Shown here piece after piece: positions 9,586 to 18,804 of a stretch of 33,491 bases of DNA. The first letter of the stretch is position 1; every line of letters starts with the position of its first letter. The stretch lies in contig NATV01000076.1 of assembly GCA_003094535.1 (NCBI GenBank), positions 1-33,491 on the forward strand, read 5' to 3'. A program made the position numbers and the translations under genes. The notes beneath the pieces are model-generated. The model was not told the DNA's origin. It searched no databases and saw nothing but the letters and a program-made list of their open reading frames with translations. The stretch comes from a gamma proteobacterium symbiont of Ctena orbiculata. GTDB lineage: Bacteria; Pseudomonadota; Gammaproteobacteria; Chromatiales; Chromatiaceae.

Positions 9586-10503
9586 ATGACAACGCGACTT
9601 ACAACGGGAACGCTGTGGCAACAACTGTGCTCACGCACCGAGGCGGCCATCGCCAATGGTGCGCTTCACTCCATTGCAACCGATTACCACACCTTGAAAC
9701 AGGGCGGGATGGAGTTCGTGGTTCGTGTCGCGCTCAACCTTAAACGCAAGGCCCGGGAAAAGCGGAGGCAAACCGCAAAATCATCGGATCTGCCGTTCAA
9801 CCCTTTCCTGCCTCCGGAAACAGACCTGACGGTTGCCGATATTTCGCCCACCCACCTCTCGGTACTGAACAAATTCAATGTGGTTGAGCATCACCTGCTG
9901 ATTGTGACCCGGGACTATCAAGACCAGGAACGACTGCTGACCCTCGAGGACTTCGAAGCACTCTGGCTCTGCATGGCGGAATATCCCTCTCTGGGATTCT
10001 ATAACGGGGGCGAAATGGCTGGAGCCAGTCAACGGCACAAGCACCTGCAGCTGGTTCCCCTACCCCTCTACCGGGGGCAATCCTCAATCCCGTTTGAATC
10101 CCTCTTCGCCGCGGCGCCAAGAACGGAGGGGATGCAAAGCCTGAAACGGCTCCCGTTCCTCCACTGCTGGGCTCCGTTGCCGAATAGAATAGCCGATGAT
10201 CCGTCGACTGCGGCGAAACAGATCCTGTCACTCTATCTGCAGATGCTGGGCGTCGTGGGCATCAAAACAGTGAAACGGCTGCATGGAGAGTATCAAGCGG
10301 CGCCCTATAACCTGTTGCTGACAAGGGAGTGGATGCTGCTTGTCCCCCGCTCGCAAGAGTATTGTGAAACCATTTCGGTCAATGCCCTTGGCTATGTGGG
10401 ATCACTATTCGTCAAGGAGCGCTCCGAGCTGGAAACCCTGACCAGGATCGGACCGATGAACCTGCTGCAGGCTGTGTCGCTGTCTGGAGACAGTTTTGAG
10501 TGA
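9586..10503 (+). CDS. ATP adenylyltransferase / Ap4A phosphorylase (HIT-like family)
   Basis: Predicted to cleave diadenosine tetraphosphate with phosphate into ATP and ADP (and the reverse), like yeast Apa1/Apa2. The 305-aa protein has the family's N-terminal region with FNPFLPPETDLTVADISPTH, a central NVVEHHLLIVTRDYQDQ strand segment, and the catalytic HIT-like motif ASQRHKHLQLVPLP (residues 147-160; His151 and His153). A C-terminal YNLLLTREWMLLVPRS completes the domain. It begins 9 bp after the cupin stop, so a two-gene operon is likely. A physiological role in clearing alarmone-like dinucleotides is inferred from the family. Confidence 0.9.
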   Translation: MTTRLTTGTLWQQLCSRTEAAIANGALHSIATDYHTLKQGGMEFVVRVALNLKRKAREKRRQTAKSSDLPFNPFLPPETDLTVADISPTHLSVLNKFNVVEHHLLIVTRDYQDQERLLTLEDFEALWLCMAEYPSLGFYNGGEMAGASQRHKHLQLVPLPLYRGQSSIPFESLFAAAPRTEGMQSLKRLPFLHCWAPLPNRIADDPSTAAKQILSLYLQMLGVVGIKTVKRLHGEYQAAPYNLLLTREWMLLVPRSQEYCETISVNALGYVGSLFVKERSELETLTRIGPMNLLQAVSLSGDSFE

Positions 10504-10533
10504 GGAGAGCGGCAATGAGATTCGGGTGCGCCA

Positions 10534-10812
10534 TTACTGATTTGTAATAAATCCTTCGATGATCCTGAGCTTCTGCTCCCGGTTCATCTGCTTAATCTCA
10601 TATTCACGGCGTAGCGCCTCTCCATGAGAGTTCACGGCTTCGGCAAAAACCAGTTCAACGGGAGCACGCCCCCGGGTATATTTTGCACCGCTGCCGCTGT
10701 TGTGCTCAGCCACTCGCCTGACAACATCCTTCGCAATACCCGTATAGATTGTTCGGTCGGCACAGCGAACCATGTATACATGCCAGAAATGGGGGTCATT
10801 GCTCGGTTTCAT
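10534..10812 (-). CDS. GIY-YIG domain protein (YhbQ/UPF0213-like)
   Basis: A 92-aa protein that is essentially one GIY-YIG nuclease-fold domain. VYMVRCADRTIYTGIAKDV supplies the two tyrosine motifs, followed by RRVAEHNSGSGAKYTRGRAPVELVF and a C-terminal EALRREYEIKQMNREQKLRII with the expected glutamate. Small stand-alone members are widespread; nuclease activity on branched or damaged DNA has been reported for some relatives, but the role here is unknown. It is convergent with the adenylyltransferase gene (30 bp between ends) and divergent from soxX. Confidence 0.9.
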   Translation of the reverse strand: MKPSNDPHFWHVYMVRCADRTIYTGIAKDVVRRVAEHNSGSGAKYTRGRAPVELVFAEAVNSHGEALRREYEIKQMNREQKLRIIEGFITNQ

Positions 10813-10876
10813 TGCATAAGTTTTAGCCAGATTCGGCTGGCAAATGCAAATCTTGTAGAAAAAAGACTACTTTTCC

Positions 10877-10909
10877 ATAGTGGATACCGGGGTAAACCAC
10901 TATCTTTTT
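10877..10909 (+). terminator. Terminator-like hairpin upstream of the sox cluster
   Basis: ATAGTGG (10877-10883) and CCACTAT (10897-10903) form a 7-bp perfect stem with a 13-nt loop, followed by C and a run of five T. In the plus direction it could stop read-through from the adenylyltransferase gene before soxX. The A-rich left side makes it weakly bidirectional. The rest of the 279-bp gap (10813-11091) shows no clear promoter. Confidence 0.4.
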
Positions 10910-11091
10910 CACCATTTTCTGGACTTTACACAGCATTGTTATAAGAATAACAATGCTCCAAGCCAATAATACGTCCATAAGAGACACTGGCACTTTAGCG
11001 ACTTGTTGTACCAACCTAACATGAGAAACCGGGCTTTACCGCCTAAACAACAACAGGTTAGAACCACATTCACCCCCATCTGGAGGATATA

Positions 11092-11463
11092 ATGATTGGT
11101 AACACCAAAAAGTGGATAGGAGTGGCCGGCACAATCACTGTCCTAGCCGGTCAGTTTCTGATCTCCCCCGCAATCTTCGCCGCCGGAGGCAATGCCATTG
11201 AAGAGGGAAAGAAGATTGCCTTTGACCGAAAAAAAGGGAATTGCCTTGCCTGTCACAACATCATCAACGCTCCATCGCCGGGCAACATCGCACCTGCACT
11301 GGTGGCGATGAAAGCCCGCTACGCATCAAAGGAAGAACTGCGCATGCAGATTTGGGATGCAACCATCAAGAATCCTGAATCGGCCATGCCGCCATTCGGC
11401 AAACACGGCATCCTCTCCGAAGCTGATTTGGAAAAAGTCATCGAATATGTCTGGACACTCTGA
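11092..11463 (+). CDS. soxX: Sulfur-oxidation c-type cytochrome SoxX
   Basis: Monohaem subunit of the periplasmic SoxAX cytochrome, which oxidatively joins thiosulfate to the carrier SoxYZ. The 123-aa precursor has an N-terminal signal peptide (hydrophobic residues about 8-30, ending IFAA), one haem site CLACH (51-55), and the distal Met in the family motif NPESAMPPFGKHGILSE (Met99). The C-terminal helix EKVIEYVWTL is typical. A strong GGAGG Shine-Dalgarno sequence lies 6 nt before the ATG. It is the first of four genes, soxX-soxA-soxK-soxL, ending at a terminator near 13488. Confidence 0.95.
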   Translation: MIGNTKKWIGVAGTITVLAGQFLISPAIFAAGGNAIEEGKKIAFDRKKGNCLACHNIINAPSPGNIAPALVAMKARYASKEELRMQIWDATIKNPESAMPPFGKHGILSEADLEKVIEYVWTL

Positions 11464-11515
11464 GAGTGAACCGACACCCGTATCTGACAGCAACTCCTTT
11501 GAGGATAGAAAGATC

Positions 11516-12355
11516 ATGAAACAACTATTTCGTCACTTAACCTTGATGGTTATAACCTGCGGCTTTATCACCGCAGCGCAGGCAACGACCCCTGAAGAGG
11601 ATCTAAAGGCCTTCCAGAACTTCTATAAAAAGCGTTTTCCCAATGTAGAGTATCTCGATTACGTCAACGGCGCCTATGCCATCGATCCGGTGGGACGGGA
11701 AAACTGGGAGGCCATCGAAGAGTTTCCACCCTATGAACCCTTCATCGATGAAGGACAGGCGATTTGGGAAAAGCCCTTCGCCAACGGCAAGAGCTTCAAG
11801 GACTGCTTTCCGGACGGCCCCGCCCTTGGCTCCAAGTATCCGAGCTGGGACAAGGAGAAAGGCATGGTCATGACCCTGCCCCTGGCGCTCAACAACTGCC
11901 TCGAGGCAAACGGGGAAAAGCCCATGAAATATAAGAAAGGGCCGATCAACGACATCCTCTCCTATATCGCCTTCGAATCACGGGGTCAGATCACCAATGT
12001 GGTGATTCCCAGTGATGATCCGCGGGCGCTCGAAGCCTATGAGGACGGTAAAAAATTCTACTATACCCGTCGCGGGCAGCTCAATTTTGCCTGTGCTCAC
12101 TGCCATCTGCAAAATGCCGGTATGATTCTGCGTACCGAGATTCTCAGCCCCGCGCTTGGGCATACCACCCACTTCCCCGTCTATCGTTCCAAATGGGGAA
12201 CCGTGGGCACACTGCATCGCCGCTTTACCGGCTGCAACAAGCAGGTTCGCGCCAAGCCCTTCAAGGCACATGGCGAGGAGTATCGTAATCTCGAATACTT
12301 CCTCACCTACATGAGCAATGGCCTGCCGATGAATGGTCCTGGTGCCAGAAAGTAG
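11516..12355 (+). CDS. soxA: Sulfur-oxidation c-type cytochrome SoxA, monohaem form
   Basis: Catalytic subunit of SoxAX. The 279-aa precursor begins with a signal peptide (MKQLFRHLTLMVITCGF, ending AAQA). A single CXXCH (CAHCH, 193-197) binds the active-site haem. Cys240 in RFTGCNKQ matches the conserved cysteine that carries the persulfide haem ligand. No first CXXCH is present; Cys97 and Cys128 lie in that region and may form a disulfide, as in known monohaem SoxA proteins (inference). The frame is open from 11357, overlapping soxX, but the ATG at 11516 has GAGG upstream and starts the signal peptide. It follows soxX by 52 bp. Confidence 0.95.
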   Translation: MKQLFRHLTLMVITCGFITAAQATTPEEDLKAFQNFYKKRFPNVEYLDYVNGAYAIDPVGRENWEAIEEFPPYEPFIDEGQAIWEKPFANGKSFKDCFPDGPALGSKYPSWDKEKGMVMTLPLALNNCLEANGEKPMKYKKGPINDILSYIAFESRGQITNVVIPSDDPRALEAYEDGKKFYYTRRGQLNFACAHCHLQNAGMILRTEILSPALGHTTHFPVYRSKWGTVGTLHRRFTGCNKQVRAKPFKAHGEEYRNLEYFLTYMSNGLPMNGPGARK

Positions 12356-12405
12356 AAACTTCAACCAGCCAACGATAAAAGATTTATGCAATCGGAGTGA
12401 AAGCG

Positions 12406-12738
12406 ATGCAAAAGAAATCAGTACTCATTTCAAGCCTGCTGGCCTGGATGTTAAGTTCCAGCCTGGCAACCACGGCCGTGGCGGATGAAGTCTCGGCCGA
12501 AAAGGTAAAAAAATTGATTGAAGCCGCGGATGAAGCCAGAAAACAGGCGGCCAGTGTTGGCGGCGAATGGCGTGATACCAGTAAAATGATTAAGAAGGCG
12601 AAAGGACTACTGGAGAAAGGTGACTTTGTGGCGGCCGCCAAGCTTGCCAACAAGGCAGCCAAACAGGGACATTTGGGGTATGAACAGGCAATGTCCCAGA
12701 AAGAGCTGAAAATGCCTTCTTACATACACTACGAATAA
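12406..12738 (+). CDS. soxK: SoxAX-binding accessory protein SoxK
   Basis: A small exported protein (110 aa) with a signal peptide (MQKKSVLISSLLAWML to ATTAVA), then a lysine/alanine-rich helical domain. The motif ASVGGEWRDTSKMIKKAKG and the later GDFVAAAKLANKAAKQGHLGYEQAM fit the SoxK/SAXB family, reported to bind SoxAX and raise its activity. I chose the ATG at 12406, with GGAG eight nt upstream; the in-frame GTG at 12397 overlaps that Shine-Dalgarno sequence. It sits between soxA (50 bp) and soxL (25 bp). The gene order X-A-K-L is known from purple sulfur bacteria. Confidence 0.88.
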   Translation: MQKKSVLISSLLAWMLSSSLATTAVADEVSAEKVKKLIEAADEARKQAASVGGEWRDTSKMIKKAKGLLEKGDFVAAAKLANKAAKQGHLGYEQAMSQKELKMPSYIHYE

Positions 12739-12763
12739 TGGCTAACGCCTGGAGGAAGACAGA

Positions 12764-13435
12764 ATGAAGTTTGTAAAAGCACTCATGCTTAGCGCACTTG
12801 TCAGTGGCGTAGCAGTTGCACCCCAGCTCCATGCAATGGAAGGCAATCAGATCACGCCCGGACTGCAGTCCGTCGAGGTGACTCACGGTGGAGAGAAGGT
12901 GATTATCAGCCGCGCATCCGACAAAACTGCGAAAATCCCGGGTACCTTCGCCAAGGTCGCGCGTCATTGTCCCCCGTTCTGCATCCAGCCCGCGACTGTC
13001 GCCGCCGGCGTCGAGACCGTGGGTGAACTGGAGGTTCTCGGTTATCTGAAGAGAATCGGCGACGGCGATCGCAAGGTCATGGTCATCGATTCCCGTACCC
13101 CGGACTGGATCATCCGCGGCACCATTCCCGGCTCGGTGAATATCCCATGGAACAAGATCAACGTGGACCTTGAGGGCACCTTCGAGATTGCCGCGGAAGC
13201 GGATGGCGTGCATGACATCCTGGTCGACCAACTCGGGGTTCAGGAGGTTGACGGCAATCTCGACTTCCGCAATGCCAAGACCCTGGTTCTCTTCTGCAAC
13301 GGGATCTGGTGCCCGCAGTCATCATCCAATATCAAAACCCTGATCAAACTGGGATATCCCTCCTACAAGCTAAAATGGTATCGGGGCGGTATGCAGGACT
13401 GGGTCAGCCTGGGGCTTACTACAGTCAATCGCTGA
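12764..13435 (+). CDS. soxL: Periplasmic rhodanese-like protein SoxL
   Basis: A 223-aa exported sulfurtransferase-like protein. The signal peptide spans about residues 1-24 (MKFVKALMLSALVSGVAVAP). A cysteine pair CPPFC (69-73) lies before the rhodanese domain (about 85-220), which has VMVIDSRTPDWIIRGTIPGSV and the active-site region LFCNGIWCPQSSS, where Cys178 or Cys183 would carry sulfane sulfur. SoxL is thought to help recycle sulfur on SoxYZ; the exact reaction is not settled. GGAGG precedes the ATG. It is the last gene of soxXAKL, and a strong terminator follows 26 bp after the stop. Confidence 0.88.
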   Translation: MKFVKALMLSALVSGVAVAPQLHAMEGNQITPGLQSVEVTHGGEKVIISRASDKTAKIPGTFAKVARHCPPFCIQPATVAAGVETVGELEVLGYLKRIGDGDRKVMVIDSRTPDWIIRGTIPGSVNIPWNKINVDLEGTFEIAAEADGVHDILVDQLGVQEVDGNLDFRNAKTLVLFCNGIWCPQSSSNIKTLIKLGYPSYKLKWYRGGMQDWVSLGLTTVNR

Positions 13436-13460
13436 GACAAACCCGACATGGCTTGAGATA

Positions 13461-13488
13461 AAAGGGCTGCCGCAAGGCAGCCTTTTTT
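13461..13488 (+). terminator. Intrinsic terminator of soxXAKL
   Basis: GGCTGCC (13465-13471), loop GCAA and GGCAGCC (13476-13482) form a perfect 7-bp stem followed by six T. A short A-run precedes it, so it may also work weakly on the other strand. It begins 26 bp after the soxL stop. Confidence 0.9.
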
Positions 13489-13493
13489 ATGCA

Positions 13494-13612
13494 AACCGAG
13501 AATGAACGCGAATCACCGCTAAGATACGCAAATTGGATATATCCATGTATCGCGGATTATTGAGCGGCAACCATCCAGTTCCTAATTCCCTATGCGTTCA
13601 TTCGCGGTTATT
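13494..13612. repeat. Foldback intergenic repeat, copy B
   Basis: The left arm AACCGAGAATGAACGC (13494-13509) is matched by the inverted right arm GCGTTCATTCGCGGTTATT (13594-13612). About 84 nt lies between. A second partial unit (CCGCTAAGATACGCAAATT) follows the left arm. It occupies the gap between the soxL terminator and tRNA-Pro. Same family as copies A and C. Confidence 0.6.
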
Positions 13613-13675
13613 AGTAGTTGTTATTTGATCCCGGCTTGCGGTTAACCGATCACCCCGACAGACAAACTGAAACAC

Positions 13676-13706
13676 AAAAAAAGGGTCACCTGCGACAGGT
13701 AACCCT
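13676..13706 (-). terminator. Intrinsic terminator of tRNA-Pro
   Basis: Read on the minus strand, AGGGTTACCTG, loop TCG and CAGGTGACCCT form an 11-bp stem (one G-U pair) followed by seven T. It starts 6 nt after the tRNA's CCA end and should end the tRNA transcript. Confidence 0.9.
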
Positions 13707-13711
13707 ATTAT

Positions 13712-13788
13712 TGGTCCGGGCGGGGTGATTCGAACACCCGACCCCTACAACCCCATTGTAGTGCGCTACCAGACTGCGCTACGCCCGG
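13712..13788 (-). tRNA. tRNA-Pro (anticodon GGG)
   Basis: A full cloverleaf of 77 nt including the encoded CCA. The acceptor CCGGGCG pairs with CGCCCGG, discriminator A. The D-arm begins at TAGCGC, and the anticodon stem CTACA/TGTAG holds loop ATGGGGT with anticodon GGG. The T-arm contains GTTCGAATC. The C1-G72 pair is typical of bacterial tRNA-Pro. It lies downstream of ihfA and the MerR-like gene, a conserved gammaproteobacterial neighbourhood. Confidence 0.96.
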
Positions 13789-13884
13789 AAAGAGCGGCAA
13801 TACTAGGCACTTGAGCGGCTTATGTCAATCTGGAAAGGCGCTTTTCAACGAATGCCGCCAGTGAGTTAATCTGTGTTTTGAAGT

Positions 13885-13981
13885 CCGCAAATGAACGCGA
13901 ATCGTAAATAAGTCGATCGTCTCCGCAACAGCTGGCTAGCATGAACCCAAATACTTGCTTTTATTAGCGTTTATTTGCGGA
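13885..13981. repeat. Foldback intergenic repeat, copy C
   Basis: The left arm TCCGCAAATGAACGCGAAT (from 13884) and the right arm ATTAGCGTTTATTTGCGGA (13963-13981) are inverted repeats matching at 17 of 19 positions, with about 60 nt between. The right end lies 9 bp from the end of the MerR-like gene. Same arm consensus as copies A and B. Confidence 0.65.
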
Positions 13982-13989
13982 ACAATAAG

Positions 13990-14349
13990 CTATCGCTTCA
14001 GGATTTGCAGCACCTCTTCCAGTTCACTGCGTATCTGCTTGATGATCTGCTGGCTTTGTTGCTGATCTTCCTTAGCGGTATCGCCGGAGAGTTGTTGGCG
14101 GGCGCCACCGATGGTAAATCCCTGTTCATAGAGGAGACTGCGTATCTGCCTGATCATAAGAACATCGTGGCGCTGATAGTAGCGTCTGTTACCACGCCGC
14201 TTGACGGGCTTAAGCTGCGGAAACTCCTGCTCCCAGTAGCGCAAGACATGGGGTTTGACCTGGCAGAGATCACTTACCTCGCCGATCGTAAAGTAGCGTT
14301 TCCCCGGTATTGCGGGTAGATCTAGATTACTGCTGCTCGGATCCAGCAT
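13990..14349 (-). CDS. MerR-family transcriptional regulator
   Basis: A 119-aa MerR-type DNA-binding protein. The winged helix-turn-helix has [47 protein letters not shown] (about residues 17-63). A long dimerisation helix follows, rich in Q and E ([27 protein letters not shown]). No cysteine-based metal site is visible. The ATG overlaps the 3' end of ihfA by 23 bp, so the two are translationally coupled. This ihfA-MerR pairing is widespread in gammaproteobacteria; the target genes are not established. Confidence 0.92.
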   Translation of the reverse strand: MLDPSSSNLDLPAIPGKRYFTIGEVSDLCQVKPHVLRYWEQEFPQLKPVKRRGNRRYYQRHDVLMIRQIRSLLYEQGFTIGGARQQLSGDTAKEDQQQSQQIIKQIRSELEEVLQILKR

Positions 14350-14629
14350 AGGCTTCCACTCGTGCCTTCAACTTTTGACCGGGTCTGAAAGTAACCACGC
14401 GGCGTGCGGAGATGGGTATCTCCATTCCTGTCTTGGGATTACGTCCGGGTCTCTGTTTTTTCTCACGCAGATCGAAATTTCCAAAACCGGAAAGTTTCAC
14501 CTGTCCCCCTCTTTCAAGAGACTGGCGGATCTCCTCGAAGAACATCTCGACCATCTCTTTGGCCTCACGTTTGTTCAAACCAAGCTCATCGAAAAGCCTG
14601 GCGGCCATATCTGCTTTTGTTAGTGCCAT
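14327..14629 (-). CDS. ihfA: Integration host factor subunit alpha
   Basis: Forms the IHF heterodimer, which bends DNA in recombination, replication and transcription. The 100-aa protein starts [35 protein letters not shown] and carries the beta-arm sequence [37 protein letters not shown] with the proline that intercalates into DNA. It starts 12 bp after pheT, the usual order, with AGGG nine nt before the ATG. Confidence 0.97.
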   Translation of the reverse strand: MALTKADMAARLFDELGLNKREAKEMVEMFFEEIRQSLERGGQVKLSGFGNFDLREKKQRPGRNPKTGMEIPISARRVVTFRPGQKLKARVEAYAGSEQQ

Positions 14630-14640
14630 CTCCGTCTACC

Positions 14641-17019
14641 CTAGTCTCTGAGTTTTGCGCCAAAATCTTCGGCCAAACGGTTTAAAACCTTAGCGACCAC
14701 ATCCTCCACTTCTTTATCTGTAAGAGTGTGTGATTTTTCCTGTAAAATCAATCCCAATGCGAGACTTTTTCGTCCCGAATCTATGTTTTCCCCAGTATAG
14801 ACATCAAATAAGATAATGTCTGTAACTATTTTGCCGGATTGGTCACGAATAAGATTCCTAATTGACTCGAAAGTGACCGATTGGTCGACAACAATGGCGA
14901 TATCCCGGCGGATCGAGGGAAATTTCGACAGGGTTTCAAAAGCGGGAAGACTGCCCTGGGCCACCTTGTCCAGCTTGATTTCGAAAACAAGGGCGGGATC
15001 GTTGAGATCGAGCTTTTTTTCGATTTGCGGATGCAGCATCCCAATCAGACCGATATTTTCCCCGGCCAGGCTGATCGCTGCAGACTGACCAGGATGAAGC
15101 GCCGCGTGTTCGGCAGTGGTGAAAGTGAACGCTTCCCGCCGACCGCTGAGTGACAACAGGGCCTCCACGTCGGCCTTCAGATCATAGAAATCGGCCGCTC
15201 GACTCGCGCCGCCCCACTGCTCCGGGAAGCGATCCCCGGTAACCAGGCCGGCCAAAACCGGTTCCTGGGTGATCTCGCCATCCTCCCTGAAGAAACAGAG
15301 ACCGGTCTCGAAGATACGCACCCTCTGCTGCTGTCTCGACTGGTTGTAGCGCGCCGTCTGCAGCAAGCCGGGCCAGATCGAGGTCCGCATCACCGACATG
15401 TCGGCCGAGATTGGGTTTGCGAGTCGGATGCCGCTCTTTTCTGGATCGATCAAGGCCTCTATCTCGGGACTGACGAAACTGTAGGTGATGACCTCCTGGT
15501 AGTCGCGGCCCACCAGCAGCATCCGGGCCCGATTCAGATCGAAATCGGTTTCGGGACGTTCACGCATCTCCATTGCCGAGAGTCCTCGATGGGCGGGTAT
15601 CCGCGCATAGCCATAAATGCGTCCAATCTCTTCGATCAGATCCTCTTCAATGGCGATATCGAATCGGCTGCTTGGAGCCCTCACCTGCCAGCCCTGCTCA
15701 GTCTTGTTCACCGCCATCTCGAGCCGGATGAGAATATCGTTCACCTCGTCGCCATCGATTTCAACCCCCAGAACTTTGTTGACCCGTTCAGCCCTCAATT
15801 CGATAAGCGGCCGCGGCTCGATCCGCTGCTCATTGCAGGCTTCCACTATGGGACCTGGGCGGCCGCCCGCGATCTCGATCAGCAGGGCAGTGGCACGTTC
15901 CATCGCCATGGCCTGAAGCTGCGGATCGACACCACGCTCAAAGCGGTGGGATGAATCGGTATGAAGGCCATAGCTTCTGGCCTTGCCGCTGATCGCAGTG
16001 GGTGCGAAAAAAGCGCTCTCCAGGAGAATGTGCCGGGTGGTATCATTTACCGCCGAGGCCTCGCCGCCCATAATGCCTGCCAATGCCACGGGTTGATCGG
16101 CATCCGCAATGACCAGGGTCTCAGTATCCAGGTCAACCTCCTGGCCGCCGATCAGAATCAGCTTTTCACCCGCCTGTGCCATACGCACGCGAATCTTTTC
16201 GCTGATCCGCTCCAGGTCGAAGCCATGCATCGGCTGACCCAGTTCCAGCAGCACGTAGTTGGTTACGTCCACCACTGGGCCCAGGCTGCGGATATCGCTG
16301 CGGCGCAGTCGCTCCTGCATCCACAGCGGGGTCTGCGCATTGACGTCAACATCGCGCACCACCCGGCATAGATAGCGGGGACAGGCCTCGTCGGCCTCCA
16401 GATCAACCTCGACCCGGTCATCGATGGCGGCCTCAACCGCATCTATCGCCGGTGGTTTCACCTGACAGCGGTTGATCACACCCACTTCCCTGGCGATGCC
16501 CGCAATGCCGAGGCAGTCGCCCCGGTCGGGGGTCAGATCGACATCGATGGCGCTGTCCTCGAGCTTCAGATATTGCCGGAAATCCTCACCGACGGGCGCA
16601 TCCTCCGGCAGCGGCATGATGCCGTCCGAGCTCTCGGCCAGACCCAGCTCGCTGGCGGAACAGATCATGCCGGAGGACTCCACGCCGCGTAACTTCGCCT
16701 TCTTGATCTTGAAATCTCCGGGAAGCAGGGCTCCGACAGTGGCGACCGGGACACGCATGCCTGCGGCTACGTTCGTCGCACCACAGACAATCTGCAGCGG
16801 TTCACCGCCGTCGACATTTACCCTGCAGACACTGAGCTTGTCGGCATCGGGATGCTGTTCACGGCTCAGCACCTCGCCGACGACAACTCCATTGAAGGCG
16901 GCGGCTACAGATTCCACGGAGTCGACCTCGAGACCGGCCATGCTCAACTGATCGGCCAACTCCTGGGTGGTCACCGTCGGATCCACCCATTCGCGCAACC
17001 AGGATTCACTGAATTTCAT
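14641..17019 (-). CDS. pheT: Phenylalanyl-tRNA synthetase beta subunit
   Basis: Large subunit of the alpha2-beta2 PheRS, carrying the tRNA-recognition and editing domains. The 792-aa protein is of normal length. It has an EMAP/OB-type tRNA-binding domain (about residues 40-150), the B3/B4 editing region around PLWMQERLRRSDIRSLGPVVDVTNYVLLELGQPMHGFD, the inactive synthetase core, and a C-terminal ferredoxin-like anticodon-binding domain (from about 700: FPSIRRDIAIVVDQSVTFESIR). GGGAGG precedes the ATG. It follows pheS by 15 bp and precedes ihfA. Confidence 0.98.
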   Translation of the reverse strand: MKFSESWLREWVDPTVTTQELADQLSMAGLEVDSVESVAAAFNGVVVGEVLSREQHPDADKLSVCRVNVDGGEPLQIVCGATNVAAGMRVPVATVGALLPGDFKIKKAKLRGVESSGMICSASELGLAESSDGIMPLPEDAPVGEDFRQYLKLEDSAIDVDLTPDRGDCLGIAGIAREVGVINRCQVKPPAIDAVEAAIDDRVEVDLEADEACPRYLCRVVRDVDVNAQTPLWMQERLRRSDIRSLGPVVDVTNYVLLELGQPMHGFDLERISEKIRVRMAQAGEKLILIGGQEVDLDTETLVIADADQPVALAGIMGGEASAVNDTTRHILLESAFFAPTAISGKARSYGLHTDSSHRFERGVDPQLQAMAMERATALLIEIAGGRPGPIVEACNEQRIEPRPLIELRAERVNKVLGVEIDGDEVNDILIRLEMAVNKTEQGWQVRAPSSRFDIAIEEDLIEEIGRIYGYARIPAHRGLSAMEMRERPETDFDLNRARMLLVGRDYQEVITYSFVSPEIEALIDPEKSGIRLANPISADMSVMRTSIWPGLLQTARYNQSRQQQRVRIFETGLCFFREDGEITQEPVLAGLVTGDRFPEQWGGASRAADFYDLKADVEALLSLSGRREAFTFTTAEHAALHPGQSAAISLAGENIGLIGMLHPQIEKKLDLNDPALVFEIKLDKVAQGSLPAFETLSKFPSIRRDIAIVVDQSVTFESIRNLIRDQSGKIVTDIILFDVYTGENIDSGRKSLALGLILQEKSHTLTDKEVEDVVAKVLNRLAEDFGAKLRD

Positions 17020-17034
17020 GACGCTCTACCCTCC

Positions 17035-18165
<1,131 letters not shown>

Positions 18166-18178
18166 TCACGACATGCAC

Positions 18179-18538
18179 TTAGCTGGAAAGAGCGGCCTTG
18201 GCCTGTTCCGCCAGCACACTAAATGCGGTTTTGTCGTTGACAGCCAGATCGGCCAGCATCTTGCGATCGACCTCGATATTGGCCATGTGCAGGCCGTTTA
18301 TCATGCGGCTGTAGGAGAGACCGTTTTCCCGTGCACCCGCATTGATACGGGCAATCCAGAGGGTGCGAAACTGGCGCTTTTTCTGACGGCGGTCACGGTA
18401 GGCGTATTGCCCTGCCTTGATTACCGCCTGCTTGGCGACACGGTAGACCTTGCTGCGGGCACCATAATAACCCTTTGCTTCTTCAAGCACCTTTTTGTGA
18501 CGGGCGCGTGCTTGTACACCACGTTTTACTCTTGGCAT
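18179..18538 (-). CDS. rplT: 50S ribosomal protein L20
   Basis: A 119-aa basic ribosomal protein, starting [26 protein letters not shown] and containing the conserved [15 protein letters not shown] helix. L20 binds 23S rRNA early in assembly and, in E. coli, represses its own operon. It lies 23 bp after rpmI in the infC-rpmI-rplT cluster. Confidence 0.98.
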   Translation of the reverse strand: MPRVKRGVQARARHKKVLEEAKGYYGARSKVYRVAKQAVIKAGQYAYRDRRQKKRQFRTLWIARINAGARENGLSYSRMINGLHMANIEVDRKMLADLAVNDKTAFSVLAEQAKAALSS

Positions 18539-18561
18539 TTTTCAGATCCGATTCTTGGTAG

Positions 18562-18759
18562 TCAGGCGTAAGGCATCATGCGACGGGCAATGGCCGCATC
18601 CGCTTTTGCGATGGTATTGGGGGCACGCAACTGGCGTTTCCGCTTGGTGCTCTTCTTCGTCAGGATATGGCGACGATGGGAGCAGTTGCGTTTGAATGAA
18701 CCGGATGAGGTGCGCTTAAAACGCTTCGCCGCACCACGATTTGTCTTGATTTTGGGCAT
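18562..18759 (-). CDS. rpmI: 50S ribosomal protein L35
   Basis: A 65-aa, very basic protein with the L35 signature [20 protein letters not shown] and a following [18 protein letters not shown]. It lies between infC (45 bp) and rplT (23 bp), the conserved order. Length is exactly typical. Confidence 0.98.
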   Translation of the reverse strand: MPKIKTNRGAAKRFKRTSSGSFKRNCSHRRHILTKKSTKRKRQLRAPNTIAKADAAIARRMMPYA

Positions 18760-18804
18760 TGTATCTAAACTCCGCTATTTGGGCGTTACAAGACGCCGTT
18801 ACAG

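Noticed and set aside
10823-11014. 63-aa minus-strand open frame with a hydrophobic stretch upstream of soxX
   Set aside because: It overlaps the GIY-YIG promoter region and the terminator-like hairpin; no ribosome binding site or similarity I can recognise.
13712-13788. tRNA-Pro as an integration site for a mobile island
   Set aside because: No integrase gene and no direct repeat of the tRNA 3' end is seen on either side; the neighbourhood is the conserved ihfA-merR order.
13494-13981. Possible CRISPR-like repeats around tRNA-Pro
   Set aside because: The repeated arms are inverted pairs with uneven spacing and a tRNA gene between, not direct repeats with regular spacers; no cas genes are present.
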